Origin: Candidatus Nitrotoga sp. AM1P
GTDB lineage: Bacteria; Pseudomonadota; Gammaproteobacteria; Burkholderiales; Gallionellaceae
Assembly: GCF_013168275.1 (NCBI RefSeq)
Contig: NZ_AP019547.1
Coordinates: forward strand, 2,852,001 to 2,916,000
Direction of reading: 5' to 3'
Length of the DNA: 64,000 nucleotides
Shown here: piece by piece, positions 9,604 to 20,007 of the stretch
Position numbering within the stretch: the first letter of the stretch is position 1
How the letters are laid out: each line of letters begins with the position of its first letter
Position numbers and translations under genes: made by a program
The notes under the pieces: model-generated
Told to the model about the DNA's origin: nothing
What the model saw: only the letters and a program-made list of their open reading frames with translations
Databases searched by the model: none

Positions 9604-10319
9604 GACAAATCGTATTGGATACCGAAACCACTGGCCTCGATCCCGGGAAAGGCCACCGCATCATTGAACTGGCAGCTATCGAATTATGCAACCGTAAAGT
9701 TTCTGATCGACGTTTTCACCGCTATCTTAATCCGGAACGCGAGATTGATGCGGGAGCGGCCGAGGTGCATGGCCTGACGCTGGAGCGTCTGCAGGACGAA
9801 CCCAAATTTGCTGAAATTGCACCAGCGCTACTCGAGTTTATCAGCGGTGCAGAACTCATCATTCACAATGCGCCGTTTGATATCGGGTTCCTCAATAAGG
9901 AGCTGGAACGTAGCGGGCTGCCTGTGTTAAATAACTATTGTGTGAGCGTCATTGACACACTGAAACTGGCCAAAGAGTTGCATCCCGGCAAGAAAAACAA
10001 TCTGAACGCTTTGTGTGACCGTTACCAGATAGATAATTCTCATCGCACTTTGCATGGCGCACTATTGGATACCGAGCTGTTGGCAGAGGTTTATCTGTCC
10101 ATGACGCGCGGGCAGAAAAGTTTGCTGGATGATGGGAGCAATGAACAGAAAGAAGAGCCGATCATGGTTTTTGCAGATTTATCGCGTTTGAAACTGCGTG
10201 TGCTGCCTGCTAGCACTGATGAACTGGCGCAACACGCGCAACAGTTGGCCGATATCGAAAAAGCCAGCAAAGGTGCATGTCTGTGGAAACAGTTGGAGCT
10301 TTTGGAGGTGCAGTCGTGA
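9600..10319 (+). CDS. dnaQ: DNA polymerase III epsilon subunit (3'-5' proofreading exonuclease)
   Basis: DnaQ is the editing exonuclease of the replicase core. The DEDDh signature is complete: Exo [11 protein letters not shown], Exo [16 protein letters not shown] and Exo [18 protein letters not shown]. The C-terminal tail, which binds the alpha subunit, is about 60 residues. Length is 239. The ATG overlaps the rnhA stop by four bases (ATGA), so the two are coupled; rnhA-dnaQ pairing is conserved in Proteobacteria, though often divergent in enterics. Confidence 0.95.
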   Translation: MRQIVLDTETTGLDPGKGHRIIELAAIELCNRKVSDRRFHRYLNPEREIDAGAAEVHGLTLERLQDEPKFAEIAPALLEFISGAELIIHNAPFDIGFLNKELERSGLPVLNNYCVSVIDTLKLAKELHPGKKNNLNALCDRYQIDNSHRTLHGALLDTELLAEVYLSMTRGQKSLLDDGSNEQKEEPIMVFADLSRLKLRVLPASTDELAQHAQQLADIEKASKGACLWKQLELLEVQS

Positions 10320-10382
10320 TACATAATGTTAGAAGCATGGCCAAGCTGATAGGCTGTTAATAGTGGCTAGCTGCCTGTTGCA

Positions 10383-11633
10383 ATGAGTGTCAATGTGGAT
10401 GTATTGATCATCGGTGCCGGCGCAGCGGGCATGATGTGCGCTATCGAGGCTGCACGTCGAGGGCGTTCTGTGCAGTTACTTGATCACTCTAAAAAACTGG
10501 CAGAAAAGATTCGCATCTCCGGCGGTGGTCGCTGCAACTTCACCAATTTGTACGCCAAATCGGAAAATTACTTATCTGGCAATCCACATTTTTGTCGCTC
10601 CGCATTGGCGCGCTACACCCCCCAACATTTCATCACATGGCTTAACCAACAAGGCATTGGTTATCACGAAAAAAAACTCGGGCAACTATTTTGTGACGAA
10701 GGATCGGTAGCCATTATTGCGATGCTAAAAAACGAATGCGATGCAGCGGGTGTACGTTGGCTTATGTCTTGCGAAGTGCATAAGGTTGAGCGCCTCAATC
10801 CCTCTTTCCCGCAAGCAGGAGAAGGGTCAGATGTAAAAGACAATATGCGTCCATCAACCGAACGATTTAGTTGCAATACCAATCATGGCTCGTTTCGTGC
10901 GCAGTCCTTGGTGGTTGCCAGCGGTGGCCTGTCTATTCCCAAGATTGGCGCAACACCGTTTGGTTACCAAGTCGCGCAGCAGTTCAACATTCCCGTAACC
11001 AAACTCAGGCCGGGGTTGGTGCCATTGAGTTTTCATCCGGATGATTGGGCACCTTATGTTGATCTCGCCGGAATTTCCGTGGATGCGGTGGTAAGTTATG
11101 GGAAACAAATTTTTCGCGAAAATCTCCTTTTTACCCATCGCGGCCTCAGTGGCCCCGCCATCTTGCAAATCTCCTCTTATTGGGAACCGGGCCAGCCGCT
11201 GCACATTAATTTGCTTCCGGATCATGACACACTGAAATTGTTCACGCAGCAGCGAGACAGCCGCATGTTGCTGAGCAATTTTTTTGCACAATATTTGCCC
11301 AAACGATTTATTGAAACATGGTATGCCCAGTTGGCCGGGAATAATCTTTCCGGTAACATGCCGATTAACCAATATTCGGATAAAGAGATTGCTGCACTTG
11401 CTGCCAAATTGCATAATTGGCAAATTACGCCTAGCGGCACATTGGGTTATACCAAGGCAGAAGTTACCTGCGGGGGTGTTGACACCCATGCCTTATCGTC
11501 TAAAACCATGGAAGCCAATAAAGTGAACGGCCTGTATTTTATCGGAGAAGTAGTTGATGTAACAGGTCAGCTAGGCGGCTACAACTTTCAGTGGGCATGG
11601 TCATCCGGTTATGCTGCCGGGCAATATTGCTGA
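10383..11633 (+). CDS. NAD(P)/FAD-dependent oxidoreductase, HI0933/BaiN family
   Basis: This 416-residue flavoprotein has an N-terminal dinucleotide-binding fold (LIIGAGAAGMMCAIEAARRG), the family motif KIRISGGGRCNFTN, and a C-terminal FAD segment GLYFIGEVVDVTGQLGGYNFQWAWSSGYAAG. Family members are annotated as aminoacetone oxidase or BaiN-like; the physiological substrate is generally unknown. The frame runs intact through an A8 run at about 10669-10676, a useful contrast with the broken accessory genes. Confidence 0.88.
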   Translation: MSVNVDVLIIGAGAAGMMCAIEAARRGRSVQLLDHSKKLAEKIRISGGGRCNFTNLYAKSENYLSGNPHFCRSALARYTPQHFITWLNQQGIGYHEKKLGQLFCDEGSVAIIAMLKNECDAAGVRWLMSCEVHKVERLNPSFPQAGEGSDVKDNMRPSTERFSCNTNHGSFRAQSLVVASGGLSIPKIGATPFGYQVAQQFNIPVTKLRPGLVPLSFHPDDWAPYVDLAGISVDAVVSYGKQIFRENLLFTHRGLSGPAILQISSYWEPGQPLHINLLPDHDTLKLFTQQRDSRMLLSNFFAQYLPKRFIETWYAQLAGNNLSGNMPINQYSDKEIAALAAKLHNWQITPSGTLGYTKAEVTCGGVDTHALSSKTMEANKVNGLYFIGEVVDVTGQLGGYNFQWAWSSGYAAGQYC

Positions 11634-11916
11634 GCTTTTGATGGTTGTATTTGTATTGTAGAAGGTGATGATGGCTGTACATCAGGAAAAGCGATGCCGT
11701 TGCGAAAACGGGGCTACATTCATTGCTAGTTAGCGTCTCACACTCAAATTTTAGATACTCAGCTCCAATAGGAGTTTAGTTATGTCACCTTTCGGGTAAT
11801 GCAAAGGGAGAGGCTGAATGCCTAAGCTGAATAAAGTTAAGCATCTAAAAATTTAAATTTTTCAGATAGTTAGATTAAATTTTTGATACAAAATATTCTA
11901 TAGCGAGGAGAATACA

Positions 11917-12633
11917 GTGCTAAATAAAATAAATATGTCTACCGCATTAACAATATCTGGCTTATTGCTTTCTGGCCCAGTTATTGCCGCAAAAGATATA
12001 AACGATTTCCAAACATGGGGCACAGCAACGGCGGTGGGCAGCCTAGAAAATGTCAATCCGGCATTAAAGAATTTCAAATACTGGGCGGAATTTCAAGGGC
12101 GTTTTGGCGATGACACGTCGCGCTTTTCTCAGGCTATCATTCGCCCAGGGATAGGATATGCAATTAACAATACGACTAGTGTTTGGGCGGGTTATGCATT
12201 GGTTCCCACTGCAGAACCATTTTCCAAAACGACATTCAACGAACGGAGATTCTGGCAACAATTATTATGGAACAATAAATTTTCATTCGGATCAGTCACC
12301 AGTCGAAGCCGCTTGGAAGAACGTTTAGCACCTCGTTTGGGTGATGATACCGCTATACGTTTTCGACAAATGCTGAAAGTATCTGTACCACTGACTGCTG
12401 CTCCAGCTTATAGCATAGTGGCTAGCGATGAATACTTTCTAAATCTCAACAATAACGATTGGGGACCTCAAAAAGGATTCGATCAAAACAGAGCGTTCAT
12501 AGGGGTAGGCTATAATTTTAATAAAGAGATTAAATCTGAAATCGGCTATATGAATCAGTATATTAACCGGCCACTGACTTCAGTAAACCGGAACGATCAT
12601 ATTTTATCGATTAATTTTTATTTCAATTATTAA
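11917..12633 (+). CDS. DUF2490 outer-membrane-type protein
   Basis: This 238-residue protein has a signal peptide (cleavage near VIAA, about residue 25). Alternating beta-strand segments end in NFYFNY, consistent with an outer-membrane barrel with terminal aromatic residues. The pattern FQTWGTATAVGSL ... YWAEFQGRFGDD ... RSRLEERL matches DUF2490. The GTG start is chosen because GCGAGGAG lies 6-7 bases upstream. The 280-bp leader contains no other gene. Function unknown. Confidence 0.8.
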   Translation: MLNKINMSTALTISGLLLSGPVIAAKDINDFQTWGTATAVGSLENVNPALKNFKYWAEFQGRFGDDTSRFSQAIIRPGIGYAINNTTSVWAGYALVPTAEPFSKTTFNERRFWQQLLWNNKFSFGSVTSRSRLEERLAPRLGDDTAIRFRQMLKVSVPLTAAPAYSIVASDEYFLNLNNNDWGPQKGFDQNRAFIGVGYNFNKEIKSEIGYMNQYINRPLTSVNRNDHILSINFYFNY

Positions 12634-12738
12634 CTTCGGTAGATTTAAGCACTATATACAAAAAAGCACAGCTGAATGCCGCTTAAAGTCAAAAATATTC
12701 CACATAACGCAAGATATTTTCAACCAAAATAACTCGCA

Positions 12739-14115
12739 TCAGAATGGTAGTTTTAAACTTGGATTGGTATTCAGCAGCACGCGGCGAAAGTCTTGCTTAA
12801 TTCTGGTTAGTGCTTCTTCATTATCTGCTTCAAAGCGTAATACAACCACTGGCGTTGTATTACTGGATCGTATTAAGCCAAAACCGTCGGCATATTCCAC
12901 GCGCAGGCCATCTATGGTGATAATGTCCTGTACATCGGTAAATTTGGCATCCTTCTGCAGCTGTGTGATCAGTGCGTAGTTCTCTCCTTCCTTTAGCTTA
13001 ATTTGCAGTTCCGGTGTATTAATTGAATTGGGCAGGCCATTCAGCAGGCCATTTGCATCTGACTGTTTGCTCAAACATTCGAGCAAACGGGCACCCGCGT
13101 ACAGACCGTCATCGAAGCCATACCATCGTTCCTTGAAGAATATATGGCCACTCATTTCTCCTGCCAGTGATGCGCCGCATTCCTTCATTTTTGCCTTGAT
13201 GAAGGAATGGCCGGTTTTCCAGAGTGTCGGTTTACCACCATGCTGTGTGATCCAGCCAAACAACTTGCGCGTGGATTTAACGTCAAAGATAATTTCTGCA
13301 CCAGGATTACGTCCCAGCACATCGGCGGCGAACAGCATTAATTGCCTGTCCGGAAAAATAATATTGCCATTTTTAGTGACAACGCCCAAGCGATCACCGT
13401 CGCCGTCGAAGGCTAAGCCCAATTCGCTATCATTGCTGGAGAGTGCATGAATCAGATCTTGCAAATTTTCCGGTTGTGAAGGATCAGGATGATGATTAGG
13501 GAAATTGCCATCTACTTCGCAAAACAGTTCCGTGACAGTGCAGCCCAACTGGCGATACAAAGTGGCGGCAAAATCCCCGGCCACGCCATTGCCGCAATCG
13601 ACCGTGATCTTCATGGGCCGCGCCAATTTAATGTCGGAAACGATGCGTGCAATATATACGGGGCCTATATCAAATTGCGAATAAGCGCCCGCACCATGAC
13701 TGAGATTATTTTGCTCGATACGTGCGCGTAAAGCTTGTATGGTGTCACCAGAAAGCGTCTCGCCGCCCAGTACCATTTTCAGTCCATTATAATCGGGGGG
13801 ATTGTGGCTACCGGTGATCATAACCGCAGAATGCGTGTCCAGATGATAAGCTGCAAAATACACCATAGGCGTGGCAACACGGCCAACATCAATGACGTTG
13901 ATACCGCTCTTCTGAATGCCACGTGCTAAAGCGGCGGCAAATTCCACACCTGACAGACGTCCGTCGCGACCAATTGCAATCGTGTGCTGGCCACGTGCCT
14001 TGGCTTCTGAGCCAATAGCGTGGCCAATAATCTCGATAATTTCCTGGGTCAGTGATTTGCCGACAATGCCGCGAATATCGTAGGCCTTGAAAATTTCTTT
14101 AGGTAAGTTTTGCAT
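12739..14115 (-). CDS. Phosphomannomutase/phosphoglucomutase
   Basis: This is an alpha-D-phosphohexomutase, interconverting mannose- or glucose-6-phosphate and the 1-phosphate for nucleotide-sugar and polysaccharide synthesis. The phosphoserine loop TGSHNPP (Ser103), the Mg2+ loop AFDGDGDRLG and the sugar loop GEMSGHIFF are intact. Length (458) fits the AlgC/ManB dual-specificity group. The start has GGAGTAAAACC upstream. The gene stands alone, convergent with the DUF2490 gene. Confidence 0.9.
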   Translation of the reverse strand: MQNLPKEIFKAYDIRGIVGKSLTQEIIEIIGHAIGSEAKARGQHTIAIGRDGRLSGVEFAAALARGIQKSGINVIDVGRVATPMVYFAAYHLDTHSAVMITGSHNPPDYNGLKMVLGGETLSGDTIQALRARIEQNNLSHGAGAYSQFDIGPVYIARIVSDIKLARPMKITVDCGNGVAGDFAATLYRQLGCTVTELFCEVDGNFPNHHPDPSQPENLQDLIHALSSNDSELGLAFDGDGDRLGVVTKNGNIIFPDRQLMLFAADVLGRNPGAEIIFDVKSTRKLFGWITQHGGKPTLWKTGHSFIKAKMKECGASLAGEMSGHIFFKERWYGFDDGLYAGARLLECLSKQSDANGLLNGLPNSINTPELQIKLKEGENYALITQLQKDAKFTDVQDIITIDGLRVEYADGFGLIRSSNTTPVVVLRFEADNEEALTRIKQDFRRVLLNTNPSLKLPF

Positions 14116-14203
14116 GGTTTTACTCCATGGATTAGATAGGAATGCGGCATACCTGATGTGATCAACTTAAAGCGCGTCATGATTTTGCGCCTGGCGGGAA
14201 TTT

Positions 14204-14404
14204 TTAATGATGTCCTTTAGGTAATTCACCCTTGAACTTGTACAGGGTGCCGCAATAGGGACAGCGCGCTTCACCAATTTTGTCGACTGGAATGGCCACT
14301 CTGGGATGTGCATTCCATAGGCTCGTATTAGGCATGGGACAATAAAGCGGCAAGTCTGTGGCGGTCACTTCGATATAGCGTAGCTTGGCATGTTCGGTTT
14401 GCAT
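14204..14404 (-). CDS. Small zinc-finger protein (zf-CHCC type)
   Basis: This 66-residue protein has a putative metal site of Cys in LPLYCPMP, the His in WNAHPRV, and CPYCGTLYKF near the C-terminus. This is the C-x-H-x-C-x2-C pattern of the CHCC zinc-finger family related to mitochondrial NDUFS6. The start is the Met of MQTEHAKLRYIEV; a longer open frame exists but overlaps ilvE. It follows ilvE by ten bases and is likely cotranscribed with it, a common pairing in Betaproteobacteria. Confidence 0.85.
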   Translation of the reverse strand: MQTEHAKLRYIEVTATDLPLYCPMPNTSLWNAHPRVAIPVDKIGEARCPYCGTLYKFKGELPKGHH

Positions 14405-14414
14405 GTAATTCCCT

Positions 14415-15335
14415 TTAAACGTGTGCCAACCAATCGGCATATTGCGAATTTTTTCCACTGACACAATCAAAAAACAGCGCTTGCAGGCGCGTGGTGATCG
14501 GGCCGCGCGCACCATTGCCTATAGTACGGTTATCCAGTTCGCAGATCGGTGTAACTTCGGCCGCAGTACCCGTAAAGAAAGCCTCGTCGGCACAATATAC
14601 CTCATCGCGCGTGATGCGTTTTTCGATCAGTTCTATACCAAGATCAGCCGCCAGTGTGATGATAGAGTCGCGCGTGATGCCTTCCAGGCAGGAAGTCAGG
14701 TCTGGGGTATACAGCTTGCCTTTTTTCACAATAAAGATGTTCTCGCCCGCTCCTTCCGCGACATAACCATCCACGTCCAATAGCAACGCTTCGTCATAGC
14801 CATCGTGCGCTACTTCTTGATGGGCCAGAATGGAATTGGTGTAAGTACCGACCGATTTGGAACGGCACATATTAATGTTTACATGATGGCGGGTGAAACT
14901 GGAAGTTTTGACACGAATACCTTTTTCCATTCCCTCTACACCCAGATACGCGCCCCATGGCCAAGCTGCAACGGCGACATGGGTGCTAATAGCAGTGGCG
15001 GCGATACCCATAGCTTCCGAGCCATAAAACACAATAGGCCGAATATAGCAGGACTCCAGATTATTGGCGCGTACTACTTCACGTTGCGCCTCCATTAAGG
15101 TTTCTTTGTCGAAAGGCATCTTCATCTTGAAGATATAGGCTGAATTAAACAGGCGGTCGGTATGATCCTTCAGACGAAAAATTGCCGTGCCCTCAGTAGT
15201 TTTGTATGCACGTACCCCTTCAAACACTCCCATACCATAGTGCAGTGTATGCGTCAGCACGTGTGTTGTGGCATCTCGCCAAGGCACGAGTTTGCCGTCA
15301 TACCAGATAAAACCATCGCGGTCAGCCATAGACAT
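14415..15335 (-). CDS. ilvE: Branched-chain amino acid aminotransferase
   Basis: IlvE is a PLP-dependent fold-type IV transaminase for the last step of leucine, isoleucine and valine synthesis. Characteristic segments are HTLHYGMGVFEGVRAY, the CRSKSVGTYTNSILA segment (likely PLP lysine) and EGAGENIFIVKKGKLYTP, with EAFFTGTAAEVTPI for the cofactor phosphate. The 306-residue length is normal. AAGGAAATTCAACC precedes the first ATG, supporting that start. Confidence 0.94.
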   Translation of the reverse strand: MSMADRDGFIWYDGKLVPWRDATTHVLTHTLHYGMGVFEGVRAYKTTEGTAIFRLKDHTDRLFNSAYIFKMKMPFDKETLMEAQREVVRANNLESCYIRPIVFYGSEAMGIAATAISTHVAVAAWPWGAYLGVEGMEKGIRVKTSSFTRHHVNINMCRSKSVGTYTNSILAHQEVAHDGYDEALLLDVDGYVAEGAGENIFIVKKGKLYTPDLTSCLEGITRDSIITLAADLGIELIEKRITRDEVYCADEAFFTGTAAEVTPICELDNRTIGNGARGPITTRLQALFFDCVSGKNSQYADWLAHV

Positions 15336-15632
15336 GGTTGAATTTCCTTAAGAGTATTACAAAGATTTCAATTCTAACGTTTTCCGTGTACTTTATGAAG
15401 CAATAGTATTTTTCAAAAATGAAACAATAGGATTCAAGAAACGAGATTTTCAGCTGGTATCCTGAATTTTTCGAGCTTCTTCCATGAGGTAAGTTTAAAA
15501 AATGGCTATTTACGTTTTGTTAAACTTAAAACGAAGGTATCAAATTATGCAAAGAATACCGAAAACGATGTACAGCTGGAATCCATTACTGATAACCCCA
15601 CTTCAAATTACCCTAAATTGACTTAATGCATT

Positions 15633-16661
15633 CTAAGGCAGCAAAGGGATGCTGGTCAGCGCTGTCGTTTCAGGTAGACCAAACATAATATTCATATTCT
15701 GTACCGCTTGACCGGCCGCACCTTTAACCAGATTGTCAATTATTGACAATACAACCACAGTATTACCTTGTTGCGGCCGGTGTACCGCGATACGGCAGCA
15801 ATTCGCACCGCGTACAGTACGCGTTTCCGGATGGCTGCCGGCTGGCATTACATCCACAAATGTCTCATTGGCGTAACGCTGCTCATATAGCGCTTGCAGG
15901 TCGGCATCACATTGTAGGCGCGCATACAATGTGGCATGAATACCGCGTATCATCGGAGTAAGATGTGGCACAAAGGTCAAACCAATTTTCTGTTGTGCCG
16001 CTCGCGCGAGCCCTTGACTAATTTCTGGTAAATGGCGATGTCCAGATACGCCATAAGCTTTGAAATTGTCCGCTGCCTCGGAAAACATGATACTAACCTC
16101 TGCCTTGCGCCCCGCGCCAGACACACCTGATTTCGCATCGGCAATCAAACTGTTGCAATCCACAATCCCCGCTTCCAATAACGGAAGGAAACCGAGCTGC
16201 ACAGCCGTTGGATAGCAACCCGGATTGGCCACTAGCCGTGCATGTTTTATCTGCTCACGGTTGCTCTCTGGCAGACCATATATTGCTTCAGGAACCAGAT
16301 CAGGACAGACGTGGCTCATACCATACCATTTTTCCCAAACCGCCACGTCTTGAATACGAAAATCCGCCGCTAAATCTATTATCCGTACCCCTGCGTCAAG
16401 CAATGCGCGTGCATGATGCATGGCAATGCCATTGGGTGTGGCAAAGAATACTAAATCACATTGATCCAGACGTGACTCATCTTGGTGGGTAAAACATAAA
16501 TCCACATAGCCACGCAAACTGGGAAACATCTGGCTGACTGGCATCCCTTGGTCGGCGCGCGAGGTAATGGCGCACAACTCCACTTGTGGATGTTGTGCCA
16601 ATAACCGCAACAGCTCGACTCCCGTATAACCTGTTCCTCCAACGATGCCAACTTTGATCAC
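15633..16661 (-). CDS. argC: N-acetyl-gamma-glutamyl-phosphate reductase
   Basis: ArgC reduces N-acetylglutamyl phosphate to the semialdehyde with NADPH in arginine synthesis. The N-terminal NADP motif [17 protein letters not shown] and the catalytic Cys in [12 protein letters not shown] are present, with the late signature GHRHLPEI. Length (342) fits type I ArgC. The start is GTG (GTGATCAAAGTTGG). It lies downstream of the rplM-rpsI operon on the same strand, as in many Betaproteobacteria. Confidence 0.95.
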   Translation of the reverse strand: MIKVGIVGGTGYTGVELLRLLAQHPQVELCAITSRADQGMPVSQMFPSLRGYVDLCFTHQDESRLDQCDLVFFATPNGIAMHHARALLDAGVRIIDLAADFRIQDVAVWEKWYGMSHVCPDLVPEAIYGLPESNREQIKHARLVANPGCYPTAVQLGFLPLLEAGIVDCNSLIADAKSGVSGAGRKAEVSIMFSEAADNFKAYGVSGHRHLPEISQGLARAAQQKIGLTFVPHLTPMIRGIHATLYARLQCDADLQALYEQRYANETFVDVMPAGSHPETRTVRGANCCRIAVHRPQQGNTVVVLSIIDNLVKGAAGQAVQNMNIMFGLPETTALTSIPLLP

Positions 16662-16885
16662 TTCTTTCCCCTATTTTGCGTTACCTATGGCAGATACATC
16701 TCAGCAGCTATTATCCCTGTAAGGCGGTCGACAGTGCCATAACCAATTGAAATCGCCATCACGAAAGATACAGGATCAACGATTACAGCCTGTTCTGCGC
16801 GCACTCAAACTGTCAGGGCATTGTTCCGGTTTATGAAGCGCTCAACTGTGCCAACTATTTATAAACGAAATAGTAGAACAAAAAT

Positions 16886-16910
16886 GAAAAACCGCCCAAA
16901 GGCGGCTTTT
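16886..16910 (-). terminator. Rho-independent terminator after rpsI
   Basis: Read on the minus strand, the hairpin GCCGCC-tttg-GGCGGT is followed by a T run. It sits about 20 bases past the rpsI stop and would end the rplM-rpsI transcript before argC. Confidence 0.85.
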
Positions 16911-16929
16911 CCAAACACTCCAAATACGC

Positions 16930-17322
16930 TTAACGCTTGGAGAATTGCTTGCGGCGGCGCGCCTTGCGCAAACCAACTTTTTTACGTTCAACTTCACGCG
17001 CATCACGGGTAACGAGTCCAGCTTTGCTCAACATTGGCTTCAAGCTCGCGTCAAAATCTATCAGAGCACGAGTGATGCCATGGCGCACCGCTCCCGCTTG
17101 ACCAGATTCACCACCTCCACACACGTTTACCATAATATCAAATTTGTTAAGCATGTCGGTCAGTTCCAGCGGCTGACGAACTATCATGCGACCAGTTTCT
17201 CTCGAAAAAAATATATCGAGTGGCTTATCATTTACCACGATATCACCCTTGCCTGGTTTAATGAATACACGAGCTACTGCGCTCTTGCGGCGACCGGTGC
17301 CATAGTTGTAAGTCACGTTCAT
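16930..17322 (-). CDS. rpsI: Small-subunit ribosomal protein uS9
   Basis: S9 has the typical N-terminus [16 protein letters not shown] and the conserved C-terminal tail ending [12 protein letters not shown], which reaches the P-site tRNA. Length (130) is standard. It starts two bases after the rplM stop, so the two are co-expressed from the promoter upstream of rplM. Confidence 0.98.
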   Translation of the reverse strand: MNVTYNYGTGRRKSAVARVFIKPGKGDIVVNDKPLDIFFSRETGRMIVRQPLELTDMLNKFDIMVNVCGGGESGQAGAVRHGITRALIDFDASLKPMLSKAGLVTRDAREVERKKVGLRKARRRKQFSKR

Positions 17323-17324
17323 GA

Positions 17325-17762
17325 TTAAGCTTTCAATAGATCAATAGGTTTAGGTTGCTGCGCCGAATGCGGATGTTCAGCACCACCATAAATCTTAAGC
17401 TTGCGCAACATGGCATAGCCTAACGGACCTTTTGGCAGCATACCTTTGACCGCTTTTTGCAGCACGCGGTCTGGATGACGTTCCTGCAACTTCATAAAAT
17501 TAGTTGTATAAATTCCGCCAGGATAACCAGTGTGACGGTGATAGACCTTGTCTTGCGCCTTGTTGCCGGTCACGCGCAGCTTTTCAGCATTGACCACGAC
17601 AATAAAGTCGCCCGTATCCACGTGCGGTGTATATATCGCCTTATGTTTGCCGCGTAGACGGGCTGCAATTTGGCTAGCTAAACGACCTAAAATCTTGTCG
17701 GCAGCATCTACCAAATACCAGTCATGCTGGACTTCATGGGGCTTAGCTGAAAATGTTTTCAT
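17325..17762 (-). CDS. rplM: Large-subunit ribosomal protein uL13
   Basis: The uL13 signature is clear: [30 protein letters not shown] and [27 protein letters not shown]. The 145-residue length is slightly above the E. coli form. It is the first gene of the rplM-rpsI operon, with a strong promoter just upstream and an AGGAAG ribosome site before the ATG. Confidence 0.98.
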   Translation of the reverse strand: MKTFSAKPHEVQHDWYLVDAADKILGRLASQIAARLRGKHKAIYTPHVDTGDFIVVVNAEKLRVTGNKAQDKVYHRHTGYPGGIYTTNFMKLQERHPDRVLQKAVKGMLPKGPLGYAMLRKLKIYGGAEHPHSAQQPKPIDLLKA

Positions 17763-17805
17763 GACGCTTCCTAAAACAAAAAATAGTAAACTTCGAAGGG
17801 CGCGA

Positions 17806-17835
17806 ATTTTATGTTAAAAGACTAGCCCCTGTCAA
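17806..17835 (-). promoter_or_regulatory. Sigma-70 promoter of rplM-rpsI
   Basis: On the minus strand a perfect -35 box TTGACA (17830-17835) is followed after 18 bases by TAAAAT (17806-17811), about 45 bases ahead of the rplM ATG. The match to the sigma-70 consensus and the position make this the likely operon promoter. Confidence 0.75.
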
Positions 17836-17967
17836 ACAAATTCAATCCTCGATTTCAGTATCGAAGGAGAATTGTTATTTATATAGCATGCTCTTTCTGA
17901 CACTTTGAGTTCAAGCAGATCGATCGTTGGGAAACTGATAATCTCAACCGCTTAACAGCAATTCTGA

Positions 17968-19488
17968 TTACGGGTTGGCGACTAGATCAAGATCAAGCTG
18001 GCTGACATCCTCGTCCGTATTTACCTTGCCATTTTCACGCGCCGCTTCAATTGCATCGAGATACTCTGATGTGACATCTCCAGTGATGTAATCACCATCA
18101 AAGCATGAAGCGTCGAAGTACTGAATATCCTGGTTCGTCTTGCGTACTGCCGCTTTGAGGTCATCAAGATCCTGATAAACCAATCTGTCTGCACCGATTT
18201 CACGACAAATTTCCTCATCACTGCGGTCGGTGGCAATCAGCTCTTTGCGGCTCGGCATGTCTATGCCATACACATTAGGGAAACGCACCGGGGGAGCGGC
18301 GGAGGCGAAGTACACCTTGCGCGCTCCGGCATCACGCGCCATTTGAACAATTTCACGGCTCGTGGTACCGCGTACGATGGAATCATCTACCAACAGGACA
18401 TTTTTACCCTTAAATTCCACGCTGATTGCATTTAGTTTCTGGCGCACCGATTTTTTCCGCATTGCCTGCCCCGGCATGATGAAGGTACGCCCTATATAAC
18501 GATTTTTCACAAAACCTTCGCGAAATGAGATACCTAAACGATTAGCCAATTGCAAGGCACTAGGGCGGCTGGAATCAGGAATGGGGATAACAACATCAAT
18601 ATCATGTTGCTGCCATTCGCGAGTAATTTTGTCGGCCAGGTTTTCACCCATATTCAAGCGTGTCTCATATACGGAAATTCCATTAATCACCGAATCCGGA
18701 CGCGCTAGATAAACATATTCAAAAATACATGGATTGAGTGTTGGATTTTCTGCACATTGCTGACTATGAAGATTCCCATCAAAGTCAACAAACACTGCTT
18801 CACCTGGTGCGATATCACGGAGAAACTTGAAGCCGAGCGTATCCAACGCTACGCTTTCCGAAGCAATCAAATATTCCGTGCCATTTTCAGTCTGATGACT
18901 ACCCAATACCAGTGGCCGAATACCATAAACATCGCGAAACGCCAACAAGCCATAACCCGCAATCATCGCGACCACTGCATAAGCACCATGACAGCGACGA
19001 TGCACCCCGGATACGGCGTCAAAGATATTCTTAATATCTAGGCGATAGCGCATTGTTGAATTAGCTTGTAATTCATGCGCAAGCACATTAAGCAGCACTT
19101 CAGAATCGGAATTGGTGTTGACATGACGCCTGTCTTCTAAAAACAATTCTTGCTGCAATTGCTCGGTATTGGTCAAATTACCGTTATGCCCAAGCACAAT
19201 GCCAAATGGCGAATTGACATAAAATGGCTGTGCTTCATTGTGATCAATGGCGGAGCCCGCAGTAGGGTAGCGCACATGAGCTATGCCCGCATTGCCTCGC
19301 AGCGCTCGCATGTTACGCGTACGGAATACATCGCGTACCAGGCCATTACCCTTGTGCAAGTGAAAGGTATTTCCTTCAATAGTAGCAATACCGGCGGCAT
19401 CCTGCCCGCGATGCTGCAGCACTAACAAGCCATCATATAGAACTTGATTAGCCAATGTTTGCGCAACAACGCCTAGAATGCCACACAT
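17968..19488 (-). CDS. purF: Amidophosphoribosyltransferase
   Basis: PurF makes 5-phosphoribosylamine from PRPP and glutamine, the first committed step of purine synthesis. The glutaminase domain starts at Cys2 (MCGILGVV) with [10 protein letters not shown]; the PRPP-binding loop is [13 protein letters not shown]. The 506-residue length is normal. It is the last gene of folC-SPOR-cvpA-purF, a conserved proteobacterial order, starting 16 bases after cvpA. Confidence 0.97.
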   Translation of the reverse strand: MCGILGVVAQTLANQVLYDGLLVLQHRGQDAAGIATIEGNTFHLHKGNGLVRDVFRTRNMRALRGNAGIAHVRYPTAGSAIDHNEAQPFYVNSPFGIVLGHNGNLTNTEQLQQELFLEDRRHVNTNSDSEVLLNVLAHELQANSTMRYRLDIKNIFDAVSGVHRRCHGAYAVVAMIAGYGLLAFRDVYGIRPLVLGSHQTENGTEYLIASESVALDTLGFKFLRDIAPGEAVFVDFDGNLHSQQCAENPTLNPCIFEYVYLARPDSVINGISVYETRLNMGENLADKITREWQQHDIDVVIPIPDSSRPSALQLANRLGISFREGFVKNRYIGRTFIMPGQAMRKKSVRQKLNAISVEFKGKNVLLVDDSIVRGTTSREIVQMARDAGARKVYFASAAPPVRFPNVYGIDMPSRKELIATDRSDEEICREIGADRLVYQDLDDLKAAVRKTNQDIQYFDASCFDGDYITGDVTSEYLDAIEAARENGKVNTDEDVSQLDLDLVANP

Positions 19489-19504
19489 GTTTTAACCCCA
19501 ATAT

Positions 19505-20005
19505 TCATTTTCTTAATCCAAAATGCACACGGCGCGCCACGCTATCTGGCAACCAGACCAGGCTAGCTAGGGCCATACTTTCTAATGGCTTACTTAACTT
19601 CGCCTCGCGCCAAAACGGCTTTTTCGGCAAATCAGTCAATCCCGCTAGCAGAACCAACATCAGCACTAACAGCATGCCACGTAACATGCCAAATAGACTG
19701 CCGAATAGGCCGTCTATCCAACCGAGGCCGGTCAACTTGATTAATTTCGATAACAACCATATCACGATACCGCTCACGATCAAGGTCGCCACAAACAGCA
19801 AGATAAAAGCAACCGTAACCTTGATCGCATCTATCCCCAGCTCTGCCGGCATTAACGCTGCCACATTAACTGCCTGCCAACGTGCCACCGCGTAAGCTGC
19901 CACCCAACCGAGTAGCGACAACACTTCATACACAAAACCTCGCCACCATCCCAGCAACACCGACCAAACGGCAATTATAAAAACAGTATAATCAAACCAG
20001 GTCAT
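19505..20005 (-). CDS. cvpA: CvpA family membrane protein
   Basis: This is a small inner-membrane protein of about 166 residues with four predicted hydrophobic segments (for example ALMPAELGIDAIKVTVAFIL and LLVLMLVLLAGL) and the family start TWFDYTVFIIAVWSVLLGWWRGF. CvpA was named for colicin V production; it affects envelope homeostasis. Position between the SPOR gene and purF supports the call. Confidence 0.93.
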   Translation of the reverse strand: MTWFDYTVFIIAVWSVLLGWWRGFVYEVLSLLGWVAAYAVARWQAVNVAALMPAELGIDAIKVTVAFILLFVATLIVSGIVIWLLSKLIKLTGLGWIDGLFGSLFGMLRGMLLVLMLVLLAGLTDLPKKPFWREAKLSKPLESMALASLVWLPDSVARRVHFGLRK

Positions 20006-20007
20006 GC

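Noticed and set aside
11740-11900. Possible riboswitch before the DUF2490 gene (CACCTTTCGGGTAATGCAAAGG looks a little like cyclic-di-GMP aptamer parts)
   Set aside because: The conserved GGCAAACC and tetraloop-receptor elements of GEMM RNAs are not found and the stems do not close; too weak to call.
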